From Notamacropus eugenii (Eukaryota > Chordata > Mammalia > Diprotodontia > Macropodidae), in assembly GCF_028372415.1 (NCBI RefSeq), contig NC_092873.1:355536128-355600127 (forward strand): 64,000 nucleotides of DNA, written 5' to 3'. This document shows positions 32,266 to 43,104 of this stretch, piece by piece (within the stretch, counting starts at the first letter, position 1; every line of letters begins with the position of its first letter). Below the pieces are notes generated by a model that was not told the origin of the DNA, ran no database searches, and saw only the letters and a list, made by a program, of their open reading frames with translations. Position numbers and translations under genes: made by a program.

Positions 32266-34655
32266 AAATCAGAGAACAGAGTGGGTGAGAGAGACACATC
32301 CTACCTACAGGTGACGGGAATGTGTGTCTTTCACCTTTCAGTCTGTTGTACTTAGACACTTATCTGAAACAAACAAACAAACAAAGATGGTTGCTCATTA
32401 TACAAAATACTTATGTTAAGGAGAATATGTATATTCTTGGCTAAAGGAGACAGGTAAGGGATGTGTCGTGGTAGTGTAGCTGGTTTCACTAAATCAAAAG
32501 GAGTTTCTTGAAAGGCTACATAATGGACGTAGATATCCCAGAAGATGAAATCCTCTTTTTTTTTTTTTTTTTTTAGCAATTTAGTCTTTTTGTACCAATG
32601 ACAGAAACAAAGAAAGACACTCAAGAGAACCAACCACTGCTGTTGGTCCTACAGTACCTGCATAGGTCATATATAGTCAAATGTTAACTACATTCTCTCC
32701 AAAATTCACTTTAAACAAAAGTTAAGCGAGAAATTCTCTTAAGACATGGTAAACTCATCAAGTTCAATGATCATCTCTGTGCAGATGACTCCTAAATCTC
32801 TATATCCATTTGAAAGGCAGCTCTCATAGAGAATATGTACACTGCCTCCATGCTAAAGGAACACACACAGTAACAGCCACAGTGTGTGAGGACTGTTTTT
32901 AATAGACAGTCCTTCACAGCAAGGCAAGAACCTAATACATTTCCCAAGGACTCATGATACAAAATGCCATCCACATCCAGAGTAAGAACTATGGAGTTGG
33001 AACGCAGAATGAAGCAGACCTATTTCCTCTTTTGTTACGTTTGGTTTGGTTTAGTTTTTCTTGTGGCTTCTAAAAGAACACAGAGAAAGCCTTTGATTGA
33101 TTCCCAGTAACAGAGACTCAGGGGCCATCTCGTTCCTTTGACCTGTGGGTTATAAAAGTGAGTTGGGAGGGCCTGCATCCCTCTCTCCCTTTCTAGCCAT
33201 CCAGAACTCCCTCATTATTTTCCCCTTGCACATTCTTCAGGAATGCAGCCAGCGTGGTGGGAGAGGGAGATGGAATAGGAGGAGAGGTTTTCCTTGTCTA
33301 TTCCCCCACAAGAGGTAATTACAATTGACACAGAAGCAGCACATGGCAGGTGCAGACTTTTTTCCACACTACCTGAGGAGAGGAGTGCAAAAATTCTGTT
33401 CCTGAATCCCAGCTCCTTGCCAGGTAGCATGATCCTAAACTTCTAGTCTGAAAAGATACTGAGCAGCACCAGCTTTGGAGTTAATTCATGGGTGATTTCA
33501 AATTTGAGTGCCTGGGTTCTATGGTTTGGGCAGGAGCATCTTCTAAAGAGAATTTCCACAACAACGTGCTCCTTGGATGAGAAGAAAAGACCAATAGAAG
33601 CCGAAGGATGAAAGCCATAGGACATGTGGACCTTGCTAACTCTCCCCGGTATTGCTTGGGCAGTGCAGATCAAGGTGAATGAGGAATGTCAAGGAGTAAC
33701 CCCAGAATGTCTTACCTTTTGGTCTGATGGTTTTGTATTTCTGTATTTGCCCACAGGCTCCTGTGAATTCTATGCATTTTCTGTGGTAGTCAAAAAAAAA
33801 AAAAAAAAAAGGCTGACCCATTTATTGAATGCCTATGTAAAAATTCCTGCTACCCACATTGTGGAAAACTTAGACATAAACCAAACCTAAGCTTTATTCT
33901 GGAGATCTCCCCAGAATAAAATGTATGTAATTGGGGCAAGAGCCAAGGAAACTAACCCTTCAAGGAGTCTAGTCTCCAAGATCAGATCCATGTGAGCCCA
34001 GAATTCCTTGGGGAGCTTTGAGCCATATGCGGGTGCTTGCTGGCAAAATTTTAACAACCAGAACTCAGTGGGTGTATGCGTAGCTTACTAAACTTAAATT
34101 TAATCTTCATTACTAACATTTTCTCCATCACTTTCTTAAATCTAGACAATCAACAAGACAATAGCTCAGACCCCAATCTGACTATTTCAGAAGGGTAAAT
34201 GCTTACACTGAAAATTTAACAGTGGGCACTCTGGAGCACAAGCTGGCTCAAGCACACCCCTGCCAAGTCACTTTTATTGATGCTCTTTCTTTTTCTTTTC
34301 TCTCTTTTTTTTTAATTTCATTTTTCCAACTGGCTTCCCTTGCCTACGATAGAACCCTCCCTTTTAATAAATAAGCATAGTTGAACAAAACAAATCATTA
34401 CATTTGGTCATATATGAAAATATATTCCTCATTTGACTTTTCTAATCTACCACCTCTCTGCCAAGAGGTGGGAGAAGCACTTGGCAGTCAGTCTTCTCAA
34501 GTGCTCAGTGCACTGACCATAAGCCTGAAGTCTCTCGGTGTTCTTCTCCTTCATGGTGTTGTAGTCAACCTGGACACGGGTCTGCCCCTGATGATATTGC
34601 TCTGTCTCCGTTGTTAGGAGTCTTGCCAAGTTTCTCAGAATTCTTCATATGCATA
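32265..34655. other. Intergenic DNA without recognised gene
   Basis: Holds T and A runs (32550-32573, 33791-33810) that may be retro-element tails, and a TATAAAA near 33151 with no exon behind it. Short open frames have no family resemblance. Confidence 0.35.
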
Positions 34656-36115
34656 ATTTCTTTTTTCTCTCTTTAAATATTTTATTTTTTTCCCCGTTAC
34701 ACGCAAAGACAATTTTTAACATTTATTTTTTTAAAAATGTCGAGTTCGAAATTCTCTCCCTCCCTTCCTTCCTCCTTCCCTGAGACAGTAAGCAATTTGA
34801 TAAAGGTTATACATGTACAATCACGCAAAACATATTTCCATATTAGTTGTAAAAGAAGACACAGACCAAAAACAAACAAACTATGAATAAAATGAAGTAA
34901 AAAATAGTATGCTTCGATCTACATTCAGACTCCATCAGTTCTTTCTTTAGATGTGGATAACATTTTTCATCATGAGTCCATTGGAATTGTCTTGGATTAT
35001 TATATTGATCAGAAAAGCTAAGTCATTCACAGTTAATCATTGTATAATATTGCTCTTACTGAGTACAATGTTCTCCTGGTTCTGCTTATGTCATTCTGCA
35101 TCAGTTCATGTAAGTCTTTCCAGGTTTTTCTGAAATCAGCCTGCTTGTCATTTCTTATAGCACAATAGTGTTCCATTGCAATTATATATCACAACTTGTT
35201 CAACCAAAATAATGGACAATTCTCTCAATTTACAATTCTTTGCCACTACTAAAAAGGCTGCTATAAATATTTTTGTACAAATAGGTCATGTTCCCCAATA
35301 CCCCCCCTTTTAAAAATTTCTTTGGATTACAGACCTAGTAGTGGTATTACTGGATCAAAGGTATGCAGTTTTATAGAATTTGGGGCATAGTTCCAAATTG
35401 TTTCCAGAATGACTGGATCAGTTCACAACTCCAACAATTAGTACATTGGTGTTCCAATTTTCCCACATCCCCTCCAATATATACCATTTTCTTTTTCTAT
35501 CATATTAGCTGATCTGAGATATGTGAGAATTATACTTCAGAGTTGTTTTAATTTGCATTTCTATAATCAACAGTGATTTAGAGCATTTTTTCATATGACT
35601 ATAGATAGCTTTGATTTCTTCATCTGAAAACTGCCCATTCTTATCCTTTGACCATTTGTCAGTTGGGGAATAACTTACATAAACTTGACTCAGTTCTCTA
35701 TATATTTAGAAATGAGGCCTTTATGAGAGATACTTCCTGTGAAATTTTTTCCCCAGTTTTTTGCTTTCCGTTTAATCTTGGTTGTATTGATTTTGTTTGT
35801 GCAAAAGCTTTTTAATATAATCAAAATTATTCATTTTATATCTAGTAATGATTTCTATCTCATTTGGCTATAAGTTTTTCCCTTTTTTATAGATTTGGTA
35901 AACTATTCCTTGCTCTTCTAATTTGCTTATATCATCACACCCTTTATGTCTAAATTGTGCATCCATTTTGACCTTATCTTAGTATATCTGTAAGATAATA
36001 TAGTGTAAGATGTTGGTCTATACCTGTTCTTCCATGCTATTTTCTAGTTTTCCCAGCAGTTTTTGTCAAATAGTGAGTTCTTGCCCCAAAAGCTAGGGTC
36101 CATGTGTATCATCTC
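34655..36115 (-). repeat. L1 LINE, 3' end of ORF2 and 3' UTR, antisense
   Basis: The longest LINE copy here. It reads, inverted, 'cattctgcatcagttcatgt', 'tagcacaatagtgttccatt', 'ggctgctataaatatttttg', 'tagtggtattactggatcaa' and on to 'ttttgtttgtgcaaaagctt'. It is 5'-truncated and decayed. Confidence 0.85.
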
Positions 36116-36299
36116 TTACAATAACAAGTCATCCTTGGCAAATAACTCTCCTTCATTCCTTTCTACAAGTAAACGGAACCCACCTTTGGGTCCCTTGGCT
36201 TCCATTGGTGAATTTTTGCCTTAATTTTTAGGGGCTCAGGCCATTTTGTCTGTTCCAAATCACTCCCGGTATCTCTAACTCACCCCCCTCCCCTTCCCC

Positions 36300-36435
36300 T
36301 TTCCAGGGGTATTGTCTTTCCCTATTAGCATGTAAGTTCCCTTAGTGCAAAGACTGTCTTACTTGCTTGTACTTGTATCCTCGGTGATTAGTACAGCACC
36401 TGGCACATGGAAAAGACTTAATAAAAGCTTCATCT
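36300..36435 (+). repeat. L2 tail fragment
   Basis: 'agcatgtaagttcccttagt' through 'cagcacctggcacatggaaa' and AATAAAAG is a typical L2 3' tail. Confidence 0.65.
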
Positions 36436-36616
36436 ACCTTTTTCCTTTCTTTCCCTCTCCCTTCCTCTCTGTCCCATTCTATGTCTCTCTCCATCTTTGT
36501 GTCCCTCTCTTCCTCTCCCTCTCTCTCTATCTTACTCTCTCTGTATATACATATATACACACATTTATATATAATGTATATATGTACACATGTGTACATG
36601 CACACACACATATATA
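36435..36616. repeat. Pyrimidine-rich tract plus TA/CA repeat
   Basis: A CTCCC/TCTC tract (36440-36545) followed by TATACA and CACA dinucleotide runs. The open frames over it are repeat artefacts. Confidence 0.85.
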
Positions 36617-36762
36617 GGCAGCTAAATGGCACGGTGGATAGTGTTAGAACTAGAGTCAGGAAGTCCTGAGTTCAAATCCAGCCTCAGTGTGACCCAAAGC
36701 AAGTCATTTAACCTCTCTCTGCCTCACTTTCTCATCTGCAATATGAGGATAATTTGGGAGGG
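36617..36762 (+). repeat. Marsupial MIR-like SINE
   Basis: 'ggcagctaaatggcacggtg', 'caggaagtcctgagttcaaa' and 'gcaagtcatttaacctctct' mark a SINE with its tRNA-like head. Confidence 0.85.
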
Positions 36763-37059
36763 GGGGGTTCTTTTTTAATTATATAACTCATTTAGACAGA
36801 CATCCTCTCATTTGGTTTCATATATTTACGAACTTCTCCAATTCTCCTTTCCACTGCAAAATATTTAAGCTGTGATTAAAATTACAGCTACTGTGGGGCC
36901 GCACTAGACTTGTGCATTTTTTTAATAGAGAAAAACAAAAACTCTAATTACTTTTTCTGATTTTTCTTTTGCCTGGAAACATTTTGGAAAAACCTCACCA
37001 GTCTTTCCTTCCTGTCAATAACCACTAAAGTAACACCACTAGCCAGCTTTGTCAAGATA

Positions 37060-37345
37060 GAATAGGAATAATAATAGCACCGACCTCCCCAGCTTGTTGT
37101 GAGGGTCAAATGAGATAAGATTTGTAAGACACTTAGCAGAGTGCCTAGCAGAGAGCAGGCGCTGTTAGCTATTATTAGTACTTAACCTCGGCCTCATTTT
37201 TCTCAACTGTAAAAGGGGAGGGGGGGAGCAAGGGAGTGGTGGTAATAGCACGAACCTCCTAGGGCTGTTGTGTAGGTCAAATGAAATAATTTGTAAGTAG
37301 TTTGGGATGAACACCTAGTAGGTGCTTAATGAAAGCTTGTTTCCT
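37060..37345 (+). repeat. Two adjacent SINE tails
   Basis: The pattern 'gtgagggtcaaatgagataa' then 'agtgcctagcagagagcagg' is followed by a second set, 'gtgtaggtcaaatgaaataa' then 'ctagtaggtgcttaatgaaa'. These are two SINE 3' parts in tandem. Confidence 0.6.
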
Positions 37346-37789
37346 TCATTTCTAAAGTACCGACTGTGTACCAGGCACTGCTAAATGCTGGGAATACAAA
37401 GGCTAACTGATAGCTCTCAAGGATCTGTAATTTAGAAAGCATTTTCCTTTCAACAACCTAAAGAGGTAGAAAGTGTGTTATTAACATTCCAAATGAGCTG
37501 AGGCTTGAATAAGTGAAATGATTTGTCCACTAACAGACTGGGGAGTGGCAACCAGAGCTCGTCTTTTGACCCACAAAGTTCAGGGTCTGTTTGATACCTG
37601 TCAGGTGTGGCCACCAGGTGGAGTGAGAGTCCCAGGGATGGTCCCTGCTGTAAGGGGGCACCCTTCATCTCAGGAACGAGGGGCAAAGCTATTCTTGGGC
37701 ATGGGGCACATGGTGGGGAAGGCAGTATCCTGCCAACCTGTCCTCAAATCACTTTCCAAGGACAGAGCTGTTCCCCGTTCCCTGCTCTT

Positions 37790-37790
<1 letters not shown>

Positions 37791-37840
<50 letters not shown>
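37791..37840. repeat. (CA)25 microsatellite
   Basis: Fifty bases of uninterrupted CA, the purest microsatellite in the window and likely polymorphic. Confidence 0.97.
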
Positions 37841-37841
<1 letters not shown>

Positions 37842-37844
37842 TGC

Positions 37845-38600
37845 CAACTTCCTTTCTAGGGGGAAACATTCCTAACCAACAAGGCTGTGAAAGGGGCAAG
37901 CCTGACCCAGTCCCTGTGACTCTCCAGGAAGATGATGCGTTCTAGGGGGAGCGAGAACATGACCAGTTCAGTCAAGAGCTACTGCGATTCTTGCTTCACT
38001 CAGGACAGACATCCGGTTTCAGCCAGCTGGGGAATTTGGGGGCTTAAAAGAATGAGTCATGACTCACTGGTTGGGGGATGTGCGTGTACTATGGGGAGTT
38101 CCCAGCATAACCTGCTCAAAGCAGCCTGAAGGTTGGAATTGTGCCTGGTCCAGAGGAAGGGGGGATGGGGGGAGAGGGGAACAGAGTTAGAACATGGCGG
38201 TGGAGCACCCTATAGCTTCTACTATATGCCCCAATTTCAGATGCAAGAGAGGCAGTTACTTCTACAGGGAGAAGAGGCAGCCAAATCCAGGAAAGCTTGA
38301 AGAAAGAGACACAGTCACAGGGGCCAGAGAACTATTCCTTCCCTTCTTAGCCAGGGAGCCCAGCCAGGCTGAGGGAATTAGAAGAGAAGGCTGCAGTGCG
38401 AGACCAGAATGGGCTAACAGGACAAGAGGGACCCGACGGGTCTTTCTTCTTGGCTTCCATCTGTCTTTTTGTCACTGGCTCCATTTCTGTCACTGTTCTC
38501 CATCTCTTGGTCTCGGTCCCTCCCTCTTATCAGGCAGGCCCTAGATCACACAGTTCTCTTAGAAAGCCCCAGGGCATCTCTGGGCTATGGGGTGGGGCGG
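37845..38600. other. CSF3 5' flank, no gene recognised
   Basis: Mostly unique-looking DNA between the CA repeat and the CSF3 promoter. TGAGTCA near 38052 and a TGACTCA near 38061 are AP-1-type sites. This stretch is the natural place for upstream CSF3 control elements, but nothing more can be shown. Confidence 0.35.
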
Positions 38601-38624
38601 GGAAGGGAGCACCGGACGTCAAAG

Positions 38625-38830
38625 GGGGATGAGATATTCCATTATTTCCCAAAGTTTTCGCAAACTGAGCCCTCGGCGCCCCAGACCCCTGCCCTCCCAC
38701 CCCCACCCCCTGACCCCACTCCACCCTAAGGCATTGTCTTGGGCATTGATTTGCATAAACCTGGGAAGTCATTACTAAGAACTTTCAGCACCAGGTAATT
38801 TCCTCCCTGAATGGCCCATCCTATAAAGGC
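38625..38830 (+). promoter_or_regulatory. CSF3: CSF3 inducible promoter
   Basis: Order of elements matches the known G-CSF promoter. GAGATATTCC at about 38631 resembles the CSF/CK-1 box. TTTTCGCAAAC shortly after resembles the NF-IL6 (C/EBP-beta) site of GPE1. An exact octamer ATTTGCAT lies at 38749-38756 (GPE2-type), and a TATAAA box at 38822-38827. In human these respond to LPS, TNF and IL-1 in monocytes and stroma. Binding here is inferred from motif identity and position only. Confidence 0.8.
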
Positions 38831-38914
38831 TTCAAGCAGCCAGCCTCAGACACAGTCCAGCGCCTGCAACTCCTGATCCCAACAGGCCCCATCCATCGAC
38901 CAGACCAAATCCCC

Positions 38915-40801
38915 ATGAAGCTTCCCAGTGAGTCTGGTGACCTAAGGGCCCTTCTTCCTTCATCGCTAAGACGGGACTGCCTGGGCTGTCTATCATTCTG
39001 CCTAGGGTTAGGAAAGGCACCTGAAATGAGAAGGGAGTGGGATTCTCATTGACTTTATAATGGGGAGGTGGGGAGAGTCAGAGACACTAGAGGGATCCCT
39101 TGTTGGGAATGGAAAATGTCTTAGGGTGGAGGGATGGGGACCCTTCTCTAAAGAAAGTCTCTGTTTTGATAATTCCCCTCCCTCTCTTTCCCCAGACCTG
39201 CTGGTATTCTGGCTGAGTGCAGTCTGGCCTCAGCTCCTTGCCATCCCCCTGAGCTCCTCCAACTACCTACACCAGAGCTTCCTTCCCCAAATCCAGGAGC
39301 AAGTGAGGAAGATCCAGAATGACATTGAAGGACTACAGCAGGAATTGGTGAGAAAGGGACCCAGGGAGTAGGGAAATGAGAGGCCCAGGGGCAGACTGGG
39401 GTGAAAGTGGTAGCACCTGAGAGTGCCCAGGGAAAGGACATGGGGAAAACAAGAGTGAGCTAGAATAGAAACCAGGAAACCAAATGAATGGGGATGTTAA
39501 GAACAATCCCACTGAGATAGAGAGAAACTGAGGAGGTACAGGAGGCAGGAGGAAGGCTGGGATATTAGAACTTCTGGCTGGAAGGAACTTTAGGGTGGGA
39601 TATTAAGAGAAGCTGAATCTGCTCAAACTTGCCACAACTATGAGTAAGAGCCAGGATTTGAACTCGCTCCAAATTCAATGTTCTCTATCCACTGCCATCA
39701 AGATAGATGGTCAGACAAAAACTAAGAAGCAGAGACCATATATAGGGCCCAGGGGTGACCCTTTACCTTCAGTTCTACTAAGCATTCTATTCCTGTCTTC
39801 CCAGTGTGCCAACTATAGACTGTGCCATCCAGAGGAGCTGATTTTGGTTGGCCAGTATCTGGGCATCCCCAAGCCACCTCTGAAAAACTGTTACAGTCAG
39901 GACTTAAGACTGGTAAGTGTCCCCAAACTCTTCTCTGACCTCTGGAGTCAGGGATAGAAGGTATGGGAAAATACACATTCTTTCTTTCCTCTTTGGGGGT
40001 GGGTAGCTCCCCAAAAAATCCTATCTGGATTTCACTAATTCTACCCTGATGCTCAGTGCTACAGTTTAGGGAGAGGAGGTATGGATTTGAGAATTTCATG
40101 GAGGGAATGTAGGGCGGAAGAGTGTTTAGCTCCAGCTCCAGGCCCTTTCTCCTAACACTCTGCCTAACCCTAGGTGGCCTGCCTGAATCAGCTGCACTAT
40201 GGGCTTCAGCTCTACCAGGGTCTTGTGAAAGCACTAGGGGGCATCTCCCCTGAGTTGGCTCCGACTGTGAACATCCTGCAGCTAGACATTGGTGATTTTG
40301 CTGCCAACATCTGGCAACAGGTGAGACTTACTGCTGCCTAACTGTGAGGCATTCCATTACATATCAAATGAACATCCTTCCTTTTCCCTTCCTGATATTA
40401 TAGATGAAAGGATGTTTTTGTTCTTTAGGGAATAGCCATTATATTTAGAGGGGAGGTATGGGTCAAAGGTCTAAAATGAACCCATCTCTACTGTTGGTCT
40501 TAGAGGACTGTTAGGGTGGAATTTGTCCAGGAGGCAGAAATCATCTAACGGTTGAGGTTCAGCCATGGAAGGCAGTGGTTGAGACCTGCTGGCTCCCCCT
40601 CCAAACTCTACCTCTGACACCTTCCTTCTCCCACAGATGGAAGATCTTCAAGTGGCTCGTGAGGTCATGCCCACTCAGGGCCCCCTGCCCACCTTCAGTT
40701 CCTCCTTCCAGCGGCGAGCGGGGGGCGTCATCATCTTTAACTACTTGCAGGGCTTCCTGGACATGGCATACCGTGACCTGCGCCACCTTTCCCAGTCCTG
40801 A
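38915..40801 (+). CDS. CSF3: Granulocyte colony-stimulating factor, complete
   Basis: CSF3 is the secreted four-helix-bundle cytokine that drives neutrophil production through CSF3R. Five exons: 38915-38927, 39196-39347, 39805-39912, 40174-40320 and 40637-40801. They give 194 aa in one frame. The start MKLPNLLVFWLSAVWPQLLA is the only in-frame ATG after the TATA box and forms a signal peptide, with cleavage likely before IPLSS. Helix A carries QEQVRKIQNDIEGLQQEL. Disulfide pairs equivalent to human C36-C42 (CANYRLC) and C64-C74 (CYSQDLRLVAC) are kept. The free cysteine of human G-CSF (FLLKC) is absent (FLPQI). PTQG keeps the O-glycosylated threonine position, and FQRRAGG matches helix D. Exon 2 uses the donor that yields the short human-type isoform. 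Confidence 0.97.
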
Positions 40802-40810
40802 GTTAATCCT

Positions 40811-40863
40811 ATATTTATCCCCTATTTAATATTTATATATTTAAACTTAGTAAGATATTTAAA
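40811..40863 (+). promoter_or_regulatory. CSF3: CSF3 3' UTR AU-rich element
   Basis: Just after the stop codon lies a cluster of ATTTA/TATTTA units (ATATTTATCC, CTATTTAATATTTATATA, ATATTTAAAG). Such elements make cytokine mRNAs unstable by recruiting TTP-type proteins. Human CSF3 has its AU-rich element in the same place. Confidence 0.85.
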
Positions 40864-40970
40864 GGGTGAAAGGGACTGGAGTCCTCTCCCTCAATCCCAT
40901 TTCTAGGTCACAGTCAGTCTCCCTGCTCATAGCAGGGGAAAATCCTGACCAGCCATCCTGGGGGCTGGAA

Positions 40971-40995
40971 GATAAATAGGTAAATACCAAGTATT
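40971..40995 (+). promoter_or_regulatory. CSF3: Conserved CSF3 3' UTR block 1
   Basis: GATAAATAGGTAAATACC followed by AAGTATT closely matches a segment I recall from the human CSF3 3' UTR. Conservation over the marsupial-placental split in a non-coding region suggests an RNA-level function. Confidence 0.65.
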
Positions 40996-41033
40996 GCCAT
41001 TAAATGACCAATCTCCAGGTGGGAGATGCTCCG

Positions 41034-41063
41034 TTGTTTAATATTTAAACAGCAGTGTTCCCT
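41034..41063 (+). promoter_or_regulatory. CSF3: Conserved CSF3 3' UTR block 2, palindromic
   Basis: The near-palindrome GTTTAATATTTAAAC, followed by AGCAGTGTTCCC, can fold as a hairpin and matches the human CSF3 3' UTR as I recall it. It may correspond to, or lie next to, the stem-loop destabilising region reported for G-CSF mRNA. That assignment is inference. Confidence 0.7.
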
Positions 41064-41224
41064 AGGTGAATACTGGTACCTACTCTCCTGGTCTAGCCAT
41101 GGCTGGGTTGGAGGCAGAGCCTAACTTACCAGTCTTGCCAGGGTCAATCCAACTCTGTCCTTTGGTTTTTCCTTTGCTGCATGGGAAAGGCTCTTTGCAG
41201 AACAAAGAATGCTTTGGCTGGGAG

Positions 41225-41335
41225 GTGATGACAAAGTAAGCTCCTTGAGGGCAGGCACAGTTTTTCATTTTGGTGTTTGCATCCCCTGTGCTAAGCACAT
41301 TGTAGGCATTTGAATAAATATTTGTTGAATTGCAC
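41225..41335 (+). terminator. CSF3: CSF3 poly(A) signal inside an L2/MIR tail
   Basis: AATAAA at 41313-41318 is the first canonical signal after the conserved 3' UTR blocks. It lies in text typical of L2/MIR tails ('ccttgagggcaggcacagtt', 'cattgtaggcatttgaataa', 'tatttgttgaattg'). The gene probably ends near 41340. Confidence 0.6.
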
Positions 41336-41339
41336 CTGA

Positions 41340-42755
41340 AATCCTAATTCTGTGTGAAGTCATTTTCTTTTCAAGAATTTGGGGTGTGAAGAAGGTATTT
41401 ATGGGAGATCAGAGGAGGTCCCTGGAGTCCTTCTTGCTCTGAGCATTCATGGTGGCTTGTTACTTTTATTCCTGGTATCCAGCTGCTGAGCAGATGCCCA
41501 GCTAGCTTTCCAAGAAGGGAAGGTAGGGCTTGGTGGGGCTCCCCGAGCTGGAGGTCGGCCCCCTTTTTTTTACATTCCCAGACAGTCTGCCTAACCCAGC
41601 TCCACTGTTGATACCCTCTGAACAGAGAAGGAGCTGGGTTTAAGCCTTCACAGCCTGGCTGAGCTTCTATGAGCTTCTATTAGCCTGTCTGGGTTGTAAC
41701 TGTTGATTTAATTATAATTTTGATCATGGTAAGAAAGGCAGAATGGAGTAGTAAATAGAGAGATATCCTCAAAACCAGAACAGAGGGGAGGCCTATAGAT
41801 GACAGCGTCTGATAAGGTAGGCTCTGAACACTTCCCACCACCTCCATGCAAACTCTCCTCCCTAATCTCCCTCCCATGCCCACCACATTCATTTCAATTC
41901 TGTCAGAGCCAGACAAGCAGCCTCTAATCAGGTAACCACCATATCCCAGGGCAGTTCCATTGGCACAAAGTGCCACAATGGCTAGTCTTCTCTCTCCATG
42001 CCTAACAACTGCCCACCCTTCAGTTCCTCAGAAACCAAATTTCCTTTCCCTGCCTAGTTTCTAGAGAAGAAATCCCACGTAAGCTGTGCTAGAACAATTT
42101 CTCAGCTTGGAATTATAAAGAACTTTAGAGTGTCTAGCTATAATGGACTAGGAATTAAAAGAATCCCATTTTCCAAATCCCTCTCCTGACGAAAATAATT
42201 AAACTAGAAGCCAACTTTGGTTGGGCCTCCCAAGTAGGGTTTATGAGGATGAGGGCTGGAAGGAGTTACACTCACACGTGAAAGCTGGGCTCCAGTCAGA
42301 GAGGGCCTAAGGGAGGGAGCCCATAGCACTGATCTCTTCCCTCCAGCAGCCACTCCTGGATTCCCTAGAGGAGGGCAGGCCAGACCTACAGACGGACACA
42401 CCCCAAACCTCACAAGGAATAGTAGAATAACACGTTCTTTATAATAAAGATGGTGTGGAAAGTGGATCCCAAAGGCATACAAGAAATATTTCTTAGTCCT
42501 AGCAGGTTGACTGCTACTTGGAAAAGCAGAATACAGGAGTCTCTCTTATTTGACTAACTACATTTGTTACAAGGGTTTTGTTATCCTTATGTTCAATGGG
42601 GGAAGGGAGAAAAGGAGGGAGAGAAAATAAATGCTTAGTATGTGAAAAAAAATTATAATTAAAAACAGAAAGACAAGAAGGAGGAGGTTTCAATCTACAT
42701 TCTAATAAACCAAGGCATGATGAGAAGCTCTCCAGGAATAATTGACCAAGAGTTA
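41340..42755. other. Spacer between CSF3 and the MED24 copy
   Basis: No exon or repeat family recognised with confidence. The direct repeat 'gagcttctatgagcttctat' near 41660 is a small tandem duplication. Confidence 0.35.
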
Positions 42756-42759
42756 AGGA

Positions 42760-43010
42760 GGCAGCTGGTGGCTCAGTGGGTAGAGCTGCCAGCCTGGAAT
42801 AAAGAAGACCTGAGTTCAAAATCCAGCCTCAGACACTTACGAGTAATGTGATCCTGGGTAAGTCACTTTACCTCTGACTGTTTGACAAAAAGATCTAATG
42901 GAGAAGGAAACAGCAAATCACTCTAGTGTCTTTGCCAAGAAAACTCCATAGAGAGCTGTAGTGCATGAGATCGCAAAGAGGGGCATATAACTGCGTAATA
43001 AAGATAACAA
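42760..43010 (+). repeat. Marsupial SINE, full length, at the edge of the MED24 duplication
   Basis: 'ggcagctggtggctcagtgg', 'agacctgagttcaaaatcca', 'gtgatcctgggtaagtcact' and a long 3' part with 'ctttgccaagaaaactccat'. It lies where the terminal MED24 exon would be expected in the left copy. Confidence 0.8.
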
Positions 43011-43104
43011 AGTCAAGGAGTGGACATCACAAAAAAGTACATTATAACAAGTCTTAGACTTGGAGTCAAAGAACTGATTTAGAAATTGCACAAATGTCCC
43101 ATCC

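Noticed and set aside
33145-33200. TATAAAA box at about 33151 suggesting a gene between PSMD3 and CSF3
   Set aside because: No exon with coding character follows and no gene is expected here from human synteny.
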